A stretch of 43,295 bases of DNA from an uncultured Myxococcales bacterium. GTDB lineage: Bacteria; Myxococcota; Myxococcia; Myxococcales; Myxococcaceae. Shown here one piece after another: positions 24,618 to 33,428 of this stretch. The position numbers and the translations under genes are program-made. The DNA lies in assembly GCA_903911905.1 (NCBI GenBank), contig CAIWFK010000632.1, positions 1 through 43,295 of the forward strand, in the 5' to 3' direction. Positions within the stretch are counted from its first letter, which is position 1. The number at the start of each line of letters is the position of its first letter. The notes under the pieces were generated by a model. That model had not been told where the DNA came from. It searched no databases and saw nothing but the letters and a program-made list of their open reading frames with translations.

Positions 24618-24626
24618 TGCTATGAG
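24618..24626 (+). promoter_or_regulatory. Extended -10 candidate for the response regulator
   Basis: GTGCTATGAG: TG, one base, TATGAG at 24621-24626, six bases before the ATG at 24633. A transcript would begin at or next to the start codon. Confidence 0.45.
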
Positions 24627-24632
24627 CGAGGC

Positions 24633-26021
<1,389 letters not shown>

Positions 26022-27101
26022 CTACCTCGGCAGCGTGAAGCACACCCGGCTGCCCGAGCCCGTACGCCGCTCGGCCCAGATGTGCCCGCCGTGGCCCTGC
26101 ACGATGCACCGCGAAATGTAGAGCCCCAGGCCCACACCGCGGCGATCGCCTTCGCCGCCCTGCAGGTACCGCTCGAAGATGCTCTGCAACTGGTCGACCG
26201 GAATTCCGGGACCGGTGTCGTCGACCTGGAAGACGACGGCGGTCGCGGTGGGCGAGACCCGCACCACGACCTCGCCTCCGCGCGGCGTGAACTTGAGCGC
26301 GTTGCTCAGCAGGTTGCACAGCACCTGGAGAATGCGGGCCGCGTCGAACTCCACCTGCGGGAGCGAGTCGGCCAACTCGGCGCGCAGGGTGAGGCCTCGC
26401 CCGGTGGCCTGCCCCTGGAAGGTGTCGACCGCCTCCTGCACCACCGGGGCGGGCGGCTGCAGGCGACGGCTGACGCCCAGGGTGCCGGCGTGAATGCTGG
26501 CCACGTCGACCAGGTCGCCAATCAACCGATACATGCGCGCGCCCGAACGCTGAATGCGCTGGGCGTCGCCCAGCAGGCGGGGGTTGGTGCCGTCGCGCGC
26601 GACCTCCTGGCTGATGAGCCCCGCGAAGCCGAGCATGGTGTTGAGCAGGTTGCGCAGGTCGTGGCTGACGATGGCCAGGAACTCGTCGCGGGTGGCCAGG
26701 GCGTCGTCGGCGCGCTCGCGTTCCTGCACCAGGTCGGCGTCGGTCTCGCGGCGCTCGGCGGCCAGCAGCGCCACGTGCTCCGCCCGCTCGTCGCGCAGCA
26801 CGAGATCGGCCGCGTCACGCTCGGCCTGCACGGCCTGGTTTTCTCGCGCGCGCTCGCGGGCCAGGGGCGCCGACGGGCTGGCCGACCCCGTGGCGCGCCG
26901 GGCCTGGCCGTCGACCTTCGAGCGGGCCAGGGCGAGCACCTCGTCGGCGCGCTGGCGCGCCAGGGTGATGACCGAGTCGGCTACCTCGTCGAAGGCGTCG
27001 ACCCCTTCGGTGAGCGCGGCGTCGGCCTTCTCACGCTCGGCGCGCAGGCTCTCGTCGGTCTGTTCCCGTTCCGAGGTGGAGGCGTGGTCGCTCGTAGGCA
27101 C
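26022..27101 (-). CDS. Cytoplasmic sensor histidine kinase with long charged coil
   Basis: I start at the GTG at 27101; the open frame extends upstream but is not protein-like there. Residues 1-140 are a Glu/Arg/Ala-rich coil (SEREQTDESLRAEREKADAA, ERERADDALATRDEFL) without a membrane segment, a layout frequent in myxobacterial kinases. HisKA follows with the phospho-His H147 in IVSHDLRNLLN, then HATPase_c: LLSNALKFTPRGGEV (N box), VDDTGPGIPVDQLQSIFERY (G1), GVGLGLYISRCIVQGHGGHI (G2). The likely partner is the convergent NtrC-type regulator. 359 residues. Confidence 0.88.
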   Translation of the reverse strand: MPTSDHASTSEREQTDESLRAEREKADAALTEGVDAFDEVADSVITLARQRADEVLALARSKVDGQARRATGSASPSAPLARERARENQAVQAERDAADLVLRDERAEHVALLAAERRETDADLVQERERADDALATRDEFLAIVSHDLRNLLNTMLGFAGLISQEVARDGTNPRLLGDAQRIQRSGARMYRLIGDLVDVASIHAGTLGVSRRLQPPAPVVQEAVDTFQGQATGRGLTLRAELADSLPQVEFDAARILQVLCNLLSNALKFTPRGGEVVVRVSPTATAVVFQVDDTGPGIPVDQLQSIFERYLQGGEGDRRGVGLGLYISRCIVQGHGGHIWAERRTGSGSRVCFTLPR

Positions 27102-27106
27102 GCACC

Positions 27107-27115
27107 TGCCTAGCA
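27107..27115 (-). promoter_or_regulatory. Extended -10 candidate for the histidine kinase gene
   Basis: Minus strand GTGCTAGGCA: TG, one base, TAGGCA at 27112-27107, five bases before the GTG at 27101. The same GTGCTA form precedes ligC and the response regulator. Confidence 0.45.
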
Positions 27116-27538
27116 CGCGCTGGTGACCGCCGGTCAGGCCGGGTGAACGCCCGGATTGAGATTCTTGAGAAGGCGTGGGGAAGACCCGCAGCGATCGTGC
27201 GGGTTCGAGCGAGGGGCTTGCCGCCGAGGGCGACGAATGAGCGCTCAGCGGGAGGGCACGCAAGAAAGCGCTGAAGGAAGCGTCTGACGCCGAGCTGTGC
27301 CGCGAACTCACCCGCCGCCACGGCGAGAAGACCGTGGGCTGGGGACGGCCGGAAGAGCCCGAGGGGCAGGCCGTCTGCTTTGGGGCGCGCCTCCCTGCGC
27401 GTCGCGTGCATGCCCCTTGGACCTCGTGCGCCCGGTCAGGCCCTTGCGCCGCCACCGTGGTCGCCCTTCCGAAGTCACCGTGAAAACGCCGAAACGTTCG
27501 GCTACAACTTGGCCATCGTGCAGTTGGCCCCGCGGCAG
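27116..27538. other. Intergenic stretch of about 420 bases between kinase and protease genes
   Basis: It holds a 7-base hairpin (ACCCGCA and TGCGGGT, 27184-27204). An open frame from 27241 to about 27483 has protein-like composition at its start (ALKEASDAELCRELTRRHGE) but no start codon before that part. It may be a gene remnant. No complete gene is visible. Confidence 0.5.
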
Positions 27539-28351
27539 ATGGACTTGTTTCGAGCGCGTGCAGCGCCGGCGGTGCGGCCTGCCGAGCGGTTGCCGGCGGT
27601 CGCCGAGCCGGCCCCCAGGCCCGTGCCGCCTGCTCCGAGCGCGCCGAGCCCCCAGCCGGTGCCCCGGTCCGAGACCTTGCGGCTGGCGCGGGCGCTGGCG
27701 CAGCAGATCGCCGAGCGGCTGGGCAGCGAGGTGAAGGTGCAGTTGACGGTGCACGACAACCGCTCGACGATGATCAGCTTCCGTCGTCAGCCGCCGTTCC
27801 TGCGGGTGCGGGTGCACCACATGTTCCTCGAGGCGCCGCCCGAGGTGGTCGACGCGATGGCCGACTACGCGGGCCGCGGCAAGCGCAACGCCGGCAAGGT
27901 GCTCGACGACTTCATCGCCTCGCACCAGACCCGCATTCGTGCGGTGCCGAACAAGCCGTCGCTGCTCGAGTCGCGCGGCAAGTGCTTCGACCTGCAGGTG
28001 CTCTTCGACGAGCTCAACGCCGAGCTGTTCCAGGGTGGCATTCGGGCGCGCATCGGTTGGGGTCGTCACACCGCGCGGCGCCGTCGCAAGTCCATTCGGC
28101 TGGGCGTGTACGATCACAAGGCGCGGGAAATTCGCATTCACCCCGCGCTCGACCGGCCCGACGTGCCGCGCTTCTTCATCGAGTACATCGTCTTCCACGA
28201 AATGCTGCACCAGCTCTTCCCGTCGGACCGCCCCGACGGCCGCAACGTGCACCACCCGCGTGCCTTCCGCGATCGCGAGCGCGCCTTTCCCCGCTACGCC
28301 GCCGCCATCGCGTGGGAATCACAGCACCTGCATCAGCTCCTGCGCTTCTGA
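27539..28351 (+). CDS. SprT-like zinc metallopeptidase domain protein
   Basis: After a Pro-rich N-terminus (residues 8-45), the chain contains a long helical and strand region (VHHMFLEAPPEVVDAMADYA) and the metal site: YIVFHEMLHQ, the HExxH motif at 220-224, followed by NVHHPRAFRDRERAFPRY, whose His could be the third ligand. The block CFDLQVLFDELNAELFQGGI and GWGRHTARRRRKSIRLGVYD matches the SprT-like/SPRTN pattern. SprT-like proteases cut DNA-protein crosslinks in eukaryotes; bacterial roles are unclear. I use the ATG at 27539. A GTG at 27518 (nine bases after TACAAC) is a leaderless alternative. 270 residues; converges with the ASCH gene. Confidence 0.85.
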   Translation: MDLFRARAAPAVRPAERLPAVAEPAPRPVPPAPSAPSPQPVPRSETLRLARALAQQIAERLGSEVKVQLTVHDNRSTMISFRRQPPFLRVRVHHMFLEAPPEVVDAMADYAGRGKRNAGKVLDDFIASHQTRIRAVPNKPSLLESRGKCFDLQVLFDELNAELFQGGIRARIGWGRHTARRRRKSIRLGVYDHKAREIRIHPALDRPDVPRFFIEYIVFHEMLHQLFPSDRPDGRNVHHPRAFRDRERAFPRYAAAIAWESQHLHQLLRF

Positions 28352-28974
28352 GGCTGTTTCTTCTCGAGCGAGAGGAAGGCCTGACCGCGCGGGCTGATTT
28401 CGTAGCCGACCTCGAAGCTCTGGGTCAGCCCCAGCTTCTTCAACTTGCGAACGTCGATCTTGAACGGTTCGGTCTCGCGCCCCAGCGTCACCGCCAACTG
28501 CGAGGCGGCCACGCGCGGGTGTTTGCCGATGAGCGCGAGCACTTGGCGGGTCCACGGGCCGTCACGGTCGAGCCGCTCGAGCTTCTTCTTCAGTTGCGCC
28601 ACGTCGTCGGCCGAGAGGTTCGTGTCGAGCGCGCCTTCGACCCGGTCTCCGTCGCCGCCATGCACGAGCGTGACGTCGAAGATGGGCGTCGCGTCGGCGA
28701 TCTTCGGGTTCACGCCGCGCAGGTAGTCGATCAGCTCGGCGCGCGACGTGAAGCCACCAGCGAGCGCGTCGGCCTCGCTCAAGGCGCCGACCGTCACGTG
28801 GCGAAGCGCCTCGACCTGCACCACGCCGATGGGGTGCACGCGATAGCGACCGCCGGGCTTGACGTGGGGCTTGTCCCACAGGCGAAACGTTCGGGTCACG
28901 GTGCCGGCGACCAGCCCGGCATGAAAGCGTTTCTGGAAGAGGAGCACGGGTTTTCCCGTATAACGCCCAGCCAT
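28333..28974 (-). CDS. ASCH-domain protein with C-terminal winged-helix-like part
   Basis: Residues about 9-85 form an ASCH-type beta barrel (PVLLFQKRFHAGLVAGTVTR, RLWDKPHVKPGGRYRVHPIG, ALSEADALAGGFTSRAEL), an RNA-related PUA-like fold. Residues 140-205 are helical and basic (WTRQVLALIGKHPRVAASQL, KIDVRKLKKLGLTQSFEVGY, ISPRGQAF), like a winged helix for DNA or protein contact. The ATG at 28974 overlaps the ATG of pyk on the other strand (CATG); a GTG at 28947 could be the start instead. The stop overlaps the end of the SprT-like gene by 19 bases. 213 residues; function unknown. Confidence 0.8.
   Translation of the reverse strand: MAGRYTGKPVLLFQKRFHAGLVAGTVTRTFRLWDKPHVKPGGRYRVHPIGVVQVEALRHVTVGALSEADALAGGFTSRAELIDYLRGVNPKIADATPIFDVTLVHGGDGDRVEGALDTNLSADDVAQLKKKLERLDRDGPWTRQVLALIGKHPRVAASQLAVTLGRETEPFKIDVRKLKKLGLTQSFEVGYEISPRGQAFLSLEKKQPQKRRS
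28959..28964 (+). promoter_or_regulatory. -10 element of pyk, near-symmetric and possibly bidirectional
   Basis: TATAAC ends 8 bases before the pyk ATG. The same bases read GTTATAC on the minus strand, so a second -10 (TTATAC) could serve the ASCH gene if its GTG at 28947 is used. No strong -35 is seen on either side. Confidence 0.5.
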
Positions 28975-30403
28975 GAGACGCGCGAAGATCGTCTGTACGC
29001 TGGGCCCCGCCACCAACACCGAAGAGATGCTCGAGAAGTTGATCAACGCGGGCATGGACGTGGCGCGGCTGAACTTCAGCCACGGCACCCACGAAGATCA
29101 CCAGGCCACCATCGACAAGTTGAAGGCGGCGCAGCTCAAGGCGCGTCGGGCCATCGGTATTCTGGGTGACCTGCAGGGCCCCAAGATCCGCACCGGCAAG
29201 CTGGTCAACGGCGCGGTCGAGCTGGTCGAGGGCAAGGAAATCTCGATCACCACCGACGAGACGGTGCTGGGCACGCAGGAACTGGTGTCGACGACCTACC
29301 CGCACCTCGCAGAAGACGTGAACGTGGGCGACCGCATTCTGCTCGACGACGGCCTGCTCGAGCTCAAGGTGCTGGCGACCGACAAGCAGAAGCTGGTGCG
29401 CACCGAGGTGATTCACGGCGGCACGCTGAAGAACAACAAGGGCATCAACCTGCCCGGCGTGGCGCTGCGGGCCGACGCGCTGACCCCGAAGGACAAGGAA
29501 GACCTGATCTTCGGGCTCAAGGCGGGCATCGACATGGTGGCGCTCTCGTTCGTGCGCACGCCGGCCGACATCGACATGTGCCGGCAGGCGATGGTCGAGG
29601 CGGGCAGGGTGGTGCCGATCATCGCCAAGCTCGAGAAGCCCGAGGCCATCGCGCGGCTCGACGCCATCCTCGACAAGACCGACGGGGTGATGGTGGCGCG
29701 CGGGGACCTGGGCGTCGAAATTCCCCCCGAAGAAGTGCCGGCCATTCAGAAGGACATCATTCGTCGCGCCAACGCGCGCGGCCTGCCGGTCATCGTCGCC
29801 ACCCAGATGCTCAATTCGATGATCGAGCACCCGCGCCCCACGCGCGCCGAGGCCAGCGACGTGGCGAACGCGGTGTTCGACAACACCGACGCGGTGATGC
29901 TCTCGGGCGAGTCAGCCTCGGGTCGCTACCCCATCGAGTCGGTGCAGATGATGAGCCGCATCGTCGAGGCCGCCGAGTCGGCCATGCGCCAGTCCTTCCC
30001 CCGCATCGGCAGCGGTGAGAGCGCGCGCATTCCGGCCGACTTCCCCGACGTGACCTGTGGCGTGGCCTGTCGCGCGGCGCGGGAAGCGGGGGCCAGCCAC
30101 ATCGTGGCCTTCACGCTGACTGGGACCACCGCGCGGCTGCTCTCGCGCTACCGCCCCAGCGTGCCCATCATCGCCTTCAGCCCCAACCAGGAGGTGCGGC
30201 GTCGCCTCGCGCTGCTCTGGGGCGTGATGCCGCGCGTGCTCGAGCCGGTGCAGGAAACGGAAGAGATGGTCCGCCGCGTCGAGGAGGAGCTGCTGTCGCG
30301 CGGGCTGGCGAAGCGTGGGGACAAGATCGTGATCGTCTTCGGCGCGCCGATTGGGCAGGCGGGGAAGATCAACTCCATGCGGTTGCACACCATCTCGATG
30401 TAG
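28973..30403 (+). CDS. pyk: Pyruvate kinase
   Basis: It catalyses phosphoenolpyruvate plus ADP to pyruvate plus ATP, the last step of glycolysis, in the cytoplasm. All family signatures are present in order: RRAKIVCTLGPATN, MDVARLNFSHGTHEDH, GDLQGPKIRTG, the active-site IIAKLEKPEAI, VMVARGDLGVEIP and ATQMLNSMI, then the C-terminal regulatory domain (HIVAFTLTGTTARLLSRYRP, GDKIVIVFGAP). The length (476) is that of bacterial PykF/PykA types. The ATG follows a TATAAC box by only 8 bases and there is no ribosome site, so the mRNA is probably leaderless. Its start codon overlaps that of the divergent ASCH gene. Confidence 0.97.
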   Translation: MRRAKIVCTLGPATNTEEMLEKLINAGMDVARLNFSHGTHEDHQATIDKLKAAQLKARRAIGILGDLQGPKIRTGKLVNGAVELVEGKEISITTDETVLGTQELVSTTYPHLAEDVNVGDRILLDDGLLELKVLATDKQKLVRTEVIHGGTLKNNKGINLPGVALRADALTPKDKEDLIFGLKAGIDMVALSFVRTPADIDMCRQAMVEAGRVVPIIAKLEKPEAIARLDAILDKTDGVMVARGDLGVEIPPEEVPAIQKDIIRRANARGLPVIVATQMLNSMIEHPRPTRAEASDVANAVFDNTDAVMLSGESASGRYPIESVQMMSRIVEAAESAMRQSFPRIGSGESARIPADFPDVTCGVACRAAREAGASHIVAFTLTGTTARLLSRYRPSVPIIAFSPNQEVRRRLALLWGVMPRVLEPVQETEEMVRRVEEELLSRGLAKRGDKIVIVFGAPIGQAGKINSMRLHTISM

Positions 30404-30427
30404 TCGCGGGCGCTGGGAAATCGGCAC

Positions 30428-30455
30428 GTGGAGCCCCACCATGAAGGGGCCCCAC
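30428..30455 (+). terminator. Hairpin after pyk
   Basis: GTGGAGCCCC (30428-30437) and GGGGCCCCAC (30446-30455) pair over 10 positions with one mismatch and an 8-base loop, 25 bases after the pyk stop. No T run. Confidence 0.55.
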
Positions 30456-30541
30456 GCGCCTTTGCCGACGGCCTCCACGATCGTCGCCCTCCTCCCTGAC
30501 CACCGGCGAGCGGATGGAGAGCACGAGGTGTGCCAGGCGCG

Positions 30542-30562
30542 AGGTGTCACAGACCTCGTACG
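30542..30562. repeat. Degenerate repeat copy 1 (AGGTGTCACAGACCTCGT)
   Basis: Differs from copy 3 at 3 of the first 18 positions. Spaced 28 bases from copy 2. Confidence 0.45.
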
Positions 30563-30569
30563 CGCCGTC

Positions 30570-30590
30570 AGGTGCCAGACACGTTGTACG
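30570..30590. repeat. Degenerate repeat copy 2 (AGGTGCCAGACACGTTGT)
   Basis: Differs from copy 3 at 2 of the first 18 positions. The GGTGCC-GACAC character is like short dispersed repeats of other GC-rich genomes. Confidence 0.5.
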
Positions 30591-30865
30591 GGCAGGAGCC
30601 GGCCTGAAGGGGCACACTCTGTTTGTGTCGGGTCTCCGTGCTCGTTGCGGGCTTGCCCCTCGGCACGACGCCAGTTCGCTGACTTTGGCTGGAATCTGGT
30701 CTCCTGGGCGACCCGAAATCATCCCAAGTCGCTCGACTTGAACGTCACTTCGAGAAGCGCGCATCGCAGCGGTCGTCGGGAGGGGCTGGCGGGCGGAGCC
30801 AGCAAGGCGAGCACGAGCCGGCCGTCGCCGCCTGCCATTCAGGCCTGCTTTGCGGGTTGATGGTC

Positions 30866-30886
30866 AGGTGTCACACACGTTGTCCC
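30866..30886. repeat. Degenerate repeat copy 3 (AGGTGTCACACACGTTGT)
   Basis: Closest to copy 2; lies about 100 bases before the start of the beta-helix lipoprotein gene. Confidence 0.5.
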
Positions 30887-30982
30887 CGCGTCCCGACGAG
30901 ACCGTGGTGCGAGATGGTCGCAGTCGCCTCTCGAGTCGTGAGTGTTCGTCAGCGCGGTCAATCCACGGCAGTATCGCCCTCC

Positions 30983-32362
30983 ATGCGCCTCCGACTCCTC
31001 TGTGTCGTCGTGATGGTTGGCTGTTCGGCTCCCCCGGTTGGGGCTGACGGAGGGACCGGCGGCGGCTCAACGACCGGCGGCGGCTCAACGACGGGCGGCG
31101 GCTCAACGACAGGCGGCGGCTCCGCGACGGGCGGTGGCTCGACGACGGGTGGCGGCTCGACCACTGGCGGCGGCACCGCAACTGGCGGTGGCACCACCAG
31201 CACCATCGCCCTCGCCACCTGGACCGACGCCCCCGGCGCCTGCCCACCCGGCCTGCCCCAGAAGGACCTCACCACCATCGGCGACCTCGAGTCGGCCAGC
31301 CGCGGCGACGCGCCCTTCGCCAGCGACGCGCCCTCGACCTGCTACTTCATTCACGACGGCACGTACGTGCAGAACGGCACCACGCTCGCCCTCTACATTC
31401 AACACGGCGGTACCGACGCCACACACCGCCGCGTCTTCGTGGGCCAGTCGCGCACCGGCGTGATCATCAAGGGCCGCGCCACCATCGACGCCAACATCAG
31501 CCACGTGCAGCTGACCAACCTCACCTTCGACCTGACCGGCTTCCCCCAGACCAGCTCGTTCAACACCATCTCGCTGCTCTCGGGCAGCGTGGACCTGCGG
31601 CTCGACCACCTGACGCTCACCGGCGACTGCGCGACGGGCGCCAACGGCGGTCACGTCGAGGTCGACGGCAGCAGCGACGTCATCGTCGAGTCGTGCATCA
31701 TCGAGAAGTTCGGTCGCTGCGGCCCCAACGGCCACCAGGACCACGGCGTCTACCTCGCCTCGGGCGACCACCTGACCATTCGCAACAACGACATTCGCGG
31801 CAACTCGTCGCGCGGCATTCAGTTCAACACCCAGGGCGGCAGCTTCGGCACGCTCGACTCCGTCACGGTCGAATTCAACCGCATTCACGACAACGGGCAC
31901 GCCGACTACGAAGACGGCATCGTGTTCAACGCCACCGGCACCGGCACCATCTCGAACGTCACCGTTCGGTACAACGCGCTCTACGGCAACTACTACGCGG
32001 GCGTGCGGCAGGTGGGCGACGTCTTCACCAACGTGCTCATCGAGAAGAACACCTTCGTGCAGGACGGCGCGCGCTCGAGCGGCAGCGGGCGTTCGGAAGC
32101 GAACCTCGACGCCTCGGGCTCGGGCGCCAACACCACCTTCACCCACAACCTCTTCGTGCCGGCCTCGGTGGTCCTCAACGACTGCTACGACGCGACGCCG
32201 AAGGGCTACCTGCTGCAGGACAACGCGGTGAAGGGCCCCGTGCCCTCCGGCACCTGCGTCACCGGCGCCACCATGCTCGACCCGCTGTTCACCAACGCGG
32301 CGACCTTCGACTTCCACTCCGCGCCTGCGACCGCCGCGGGCTACGGCGCCTACGCGCCCTGA
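30983..32362 (+). CDS. Right-handed beta-helix lipoprotein with Gly-Thr-Ser linker
   Basis: The ATG at 30983 opens MRLRLLCVVVMVGC, a lipoprotein signal; the frame is open further upstream. A linker of eight GGG(S/T)(T/A)T units follows, then about 380 residues with parallel beta-helix features: repeated short strands with Asn and hydrophobic ladders (VQLTNLTFDLTGF, VDLRLDHLTLTGDC, DVIVESCIIEKFG, HLTIRNNDIRGNSSRGIQFN, NVTVRYNALYGNYYAG, NVLIEKNTFVQDG). This is the pectate-lyase/carbohydrate-binding fold (PbH1 repeats). Cysteine pairs may form disulphides. The likely role is polysaccharide binding or cleavage at the cell surface, but catalytic residues cannot be assigned. 459 residues. Confidence 0.85.
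   Translation: MRLRLLCVVVMVGCSAPPVGADGGTGGGSTTGGGSTTGGGSTTGGGSATGGGSTTGGGSTTGGGTATGGGTTSTIALATWTDAPGACPPGLPQKDLTTIGDLESASRGDAPFASDAPSTCYFIHDGTYVQNGTTLALYIQHGGTDATHRRVFVGQSRTGVIIKGRATIDANISHVQLTNLTFDLTGFPQTSSFNTISLLSGSVDLRLDHLTLTGDCATGANGGHVEVDGSSDVIVESCIIEKFGRCGPNGHQDHGVYLASGDHLTIRNNDIRGNSSRGIQFNTQGGSFGTLDSVTVEFNRIHDNGHADYEDGIVFNATGTGTISNVTVRYNALYGNYYAGVRQVGDVFTNVLIEKNTFVQDGARSSGSGRSEANLDASGSGANTTFTHNLFVPASVVLNDCYDATPKGYLLQDNAVKGPVPSGTCVTGATMLDPLFTNAATFDFHSAPATAAGYGAYAP
31055..31198 (+). repeat. Eight 18-base tandem repeats coding a GGGSTT-type linker
   Basis: Units of the form ACC GGC GGC GGC TCA ACG recur with synonymous and Ser/Thr/Ala changes. This gives a flexible linker between lipid anchor and beta-helix domain; copy number may vary by slippage. 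Confidence 0.85.
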
Positions 32363-32373
32363 GCATCAGCACC

Positions 32374-32574
32374 ATGGGAACGTGGGTCGAGCTGGTGTGG
32401 CAGACGAGCCGGGTGACCTTTCAGGGGCGGGCCCGCTCGTTGGTCGAGCCGTTCGAGCTGAACGGGCCGGTCACCGTGGGGCCCTCGGGGTGTGCGATCA
32501 CGGTCGACGCACCCGGCACGCCGTCCCTCACCCTGAACCCGCTCGAGGGCGGGTTTCCCCGGTTCGACAGCTGA
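32374..32574 (+). CDS. Small hypothetical protein (66 residues)
   Basis: The ATG at 32374 lies 11 bases after the beta-helix stop. The frame codes MGTWVELVWQTSRVTF through to a short Pro-containing end (LEGGFPRFDS), with strong G/C in third positions and a strand-rich composition. I recognise no family and there is no clear ribosome site. It could be translated from the beta-helix mRNA; a chance open frame is possible. Confidence 0.45.
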   Translation: MGTWVELVWQTSRVTFQGRARSLVEPFELNGPVTVGPSGCAITVDAPGTPSLTLNPLEGGFPRFDS

Positions 32575-32595
32575 GCGCCTTCGCGTCGGAGAATG

Positions 32596-32625
32596 TTGAC
32601 GCGTCGGAACATTCCGACGCATAGT
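32596..32625 (+). promoter_or_regulatory. Promoter of arsR-type gene, overlapping its operator
   Basis: TTGACG (32596-32601), 18-base spacer, CATAGT (32620-32625). The ATG at 32633 starts seven bases after the -10, so the transcript should be leaderless. Confidence 0.6.
32601..32620. promoter_or_regulatory. Perfect 20-base palindromic operator
   Basis: GCGTCGGAACATTCCGACGC has nine-base arms around CA and fills the -35/-10 spacer. A related half-conserved copy (GCGTC...GACGC) lies directly upstream at 32583-32602, 18 bases apart. Autorepression by the encoded ArsR-type protein is the natural reading. Confidence 0.75.
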
Positions 32626-32632
32626 CGAGGGT

Positions 32633-32953
32633 ATGACCACCACCCCCGACGTCTTCTCGGCCCTGGCCAGCCCCGTGCGCCGCCAGCTGTTGGTGCGCCT
32701 GAAGAAGGGCCCCCGCACCGTCACCCTGCTCGCGAAGGGCCTGGCCATCGGCCGGCCCGCGGTGTCCGAGCACCTGCAGGTGCTGCGCAAGACCAGGCTG
32801 GTGCGCGAGGTGCAACGCGGCCGCGAGCGCTACTACCACCTCGACCCGCGCCCGATGGCCAGGGTCGACGCCTTCGTCAGCGCGTTCTCGCAGTACTGGC
32901 AGCAGCGCCTGGTCGACCTCGAGGCGGTGCTCGACGAGGAGGCGGCGCGATGA
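32633..32953 (+). CDS. ArsR-family winged-helix regulator
   Basis: 106 residues with the ArsR HTH: VFSALASPVRRQLLVRLKKG, LAIGRPAVSEHLQVLRKTRL (recognition helix) and REVQRGRERYYHLDPRPM (wing). No Cys pair for metal sensing is present, so it belongs to the metal-free group that travels with AHSA1 proteins. The gene should repress its own promoter through the palindrome in the spacer. The stop overlaps the ATG of the next gene (ATGA), showing a coupled pair. Confidence 0.92.
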   Translation: MTTTPDVFSALASPVRRQLLVRLKKGPRTVTLLAKGLAIGRPAVSEHLQVLRKTRLVREVQRGRERYYHLDPRPMARVDAFVSAFSQYWQQRLVDLEAVLDEEAAR

Positions 32954-33357
32954 GCACGCCCAAAGGCCGCATCGAGCTGCACCACCTGTACGCGCACCCG
33001 CCGGCCTCCGTCTGGCGCGCGCTCACCACCCCAACGCTGCACGCGAAGTGGTGGGCCGCCGGCGACGTGAAGGCCGAGGTCGGTCACCGCTTCGAGCTCG
33101 ACATGGGCGCCTTCGGCAAACAGCCGTGCGAGGTGACCACGGTGGTCCCCGAGCGCATGCTGGCCTACCGCTTCTCGACCGGCGGCCTCGAGACCACCAT
33201 CACCTGGACCCTGACCGCCGAAGGGAAGGGCACCCGCCTGACGCTGGTGCACGACGGCTTCGACCTCGACTCGCCCATGGGGCGGCGCGCCTTCGAGGGC
33301 ATGAAGCCCGGCTGGCCGACCGTGCTCGCGCGCCTGGAGCCGGTGCTGGTCGCCTGA
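32950..33357 (+). CDS. AHSA1-type SRPBCC (START-like) protein
   Basis: 135 residues: HHLYAHPPASVWRALTTPTL and HAKWWAAGDVKAEVGHRFEL open the AHSA1-type fold; CEVTTVVPERMLAYRF, TTITWTLTAEGKGTRLTLVH and DGFD complete the strands, with a C-terminal helix (GWPTVLARLEPVL). These proteins have a hydrophobic cavity and may bind small lipophilic ligands. Co-transcription with an ArsR-type regulator by a four-base overlap is a common arrangement. The AHSA1 protein may relay a ligand signal, but that is inference. Confidence 0.9.
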   Translation: MSTPKGRIELHHLYAHPPASVWRALTTPTLHAKWWAAGDVKAEVGHRFELDMGAFGKQPCEVTTVVPERMLAYRFSTGGLETTITWTLTAEGKGTRLTLVHDGFDLDSPMGRRAFEGMKPGWPTVLARLEPVLVA

Positions 33358-33369
33358 GGGCGAAAAGAA

Positions 33370-33403
33370 TCGGGGCCCGCTCCCGAAAAGGAACGAGCCC
33401 CGA
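33370..33403. terminator. Bidirectional hairpin between AHSA1 and SWIB genes
   Basis: TCGGGGC (33370-33376) and GCCCCGA (33397-33403) pair, with extra partial pairing in the interior (CCGCTCC against GGAACG). It lies between convergent stops at 33357 and 33429. Confidence 0.7.
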
Positions 33404-33428
33404 ACGACCTGCATCAAGCGACTGAAAA

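Larger units (their letters stand above)
30456..30982. other. Intergenic stretch of about 530 bases with repeated AGGTGTC-type motifs
   Basis: No convincing gene; frames here lack starts, signals and domains. Three related 21-base motifs lie at 30542, 30570 and 30866. GGCACACTCTGTTTGTGTC near 30611 has a similar GACAC/GTGTC character. The stretch resembles a degraded repeat region between the pyk terminator and the beta-helix gene. Confidence 0.5.

Noticed and set aside
31055-31198. CRISPR-like regular repeats
   Set aside because: The 18-base units are contiguous, code a Gly/Ser/Thr linker in frame and have no spacers.
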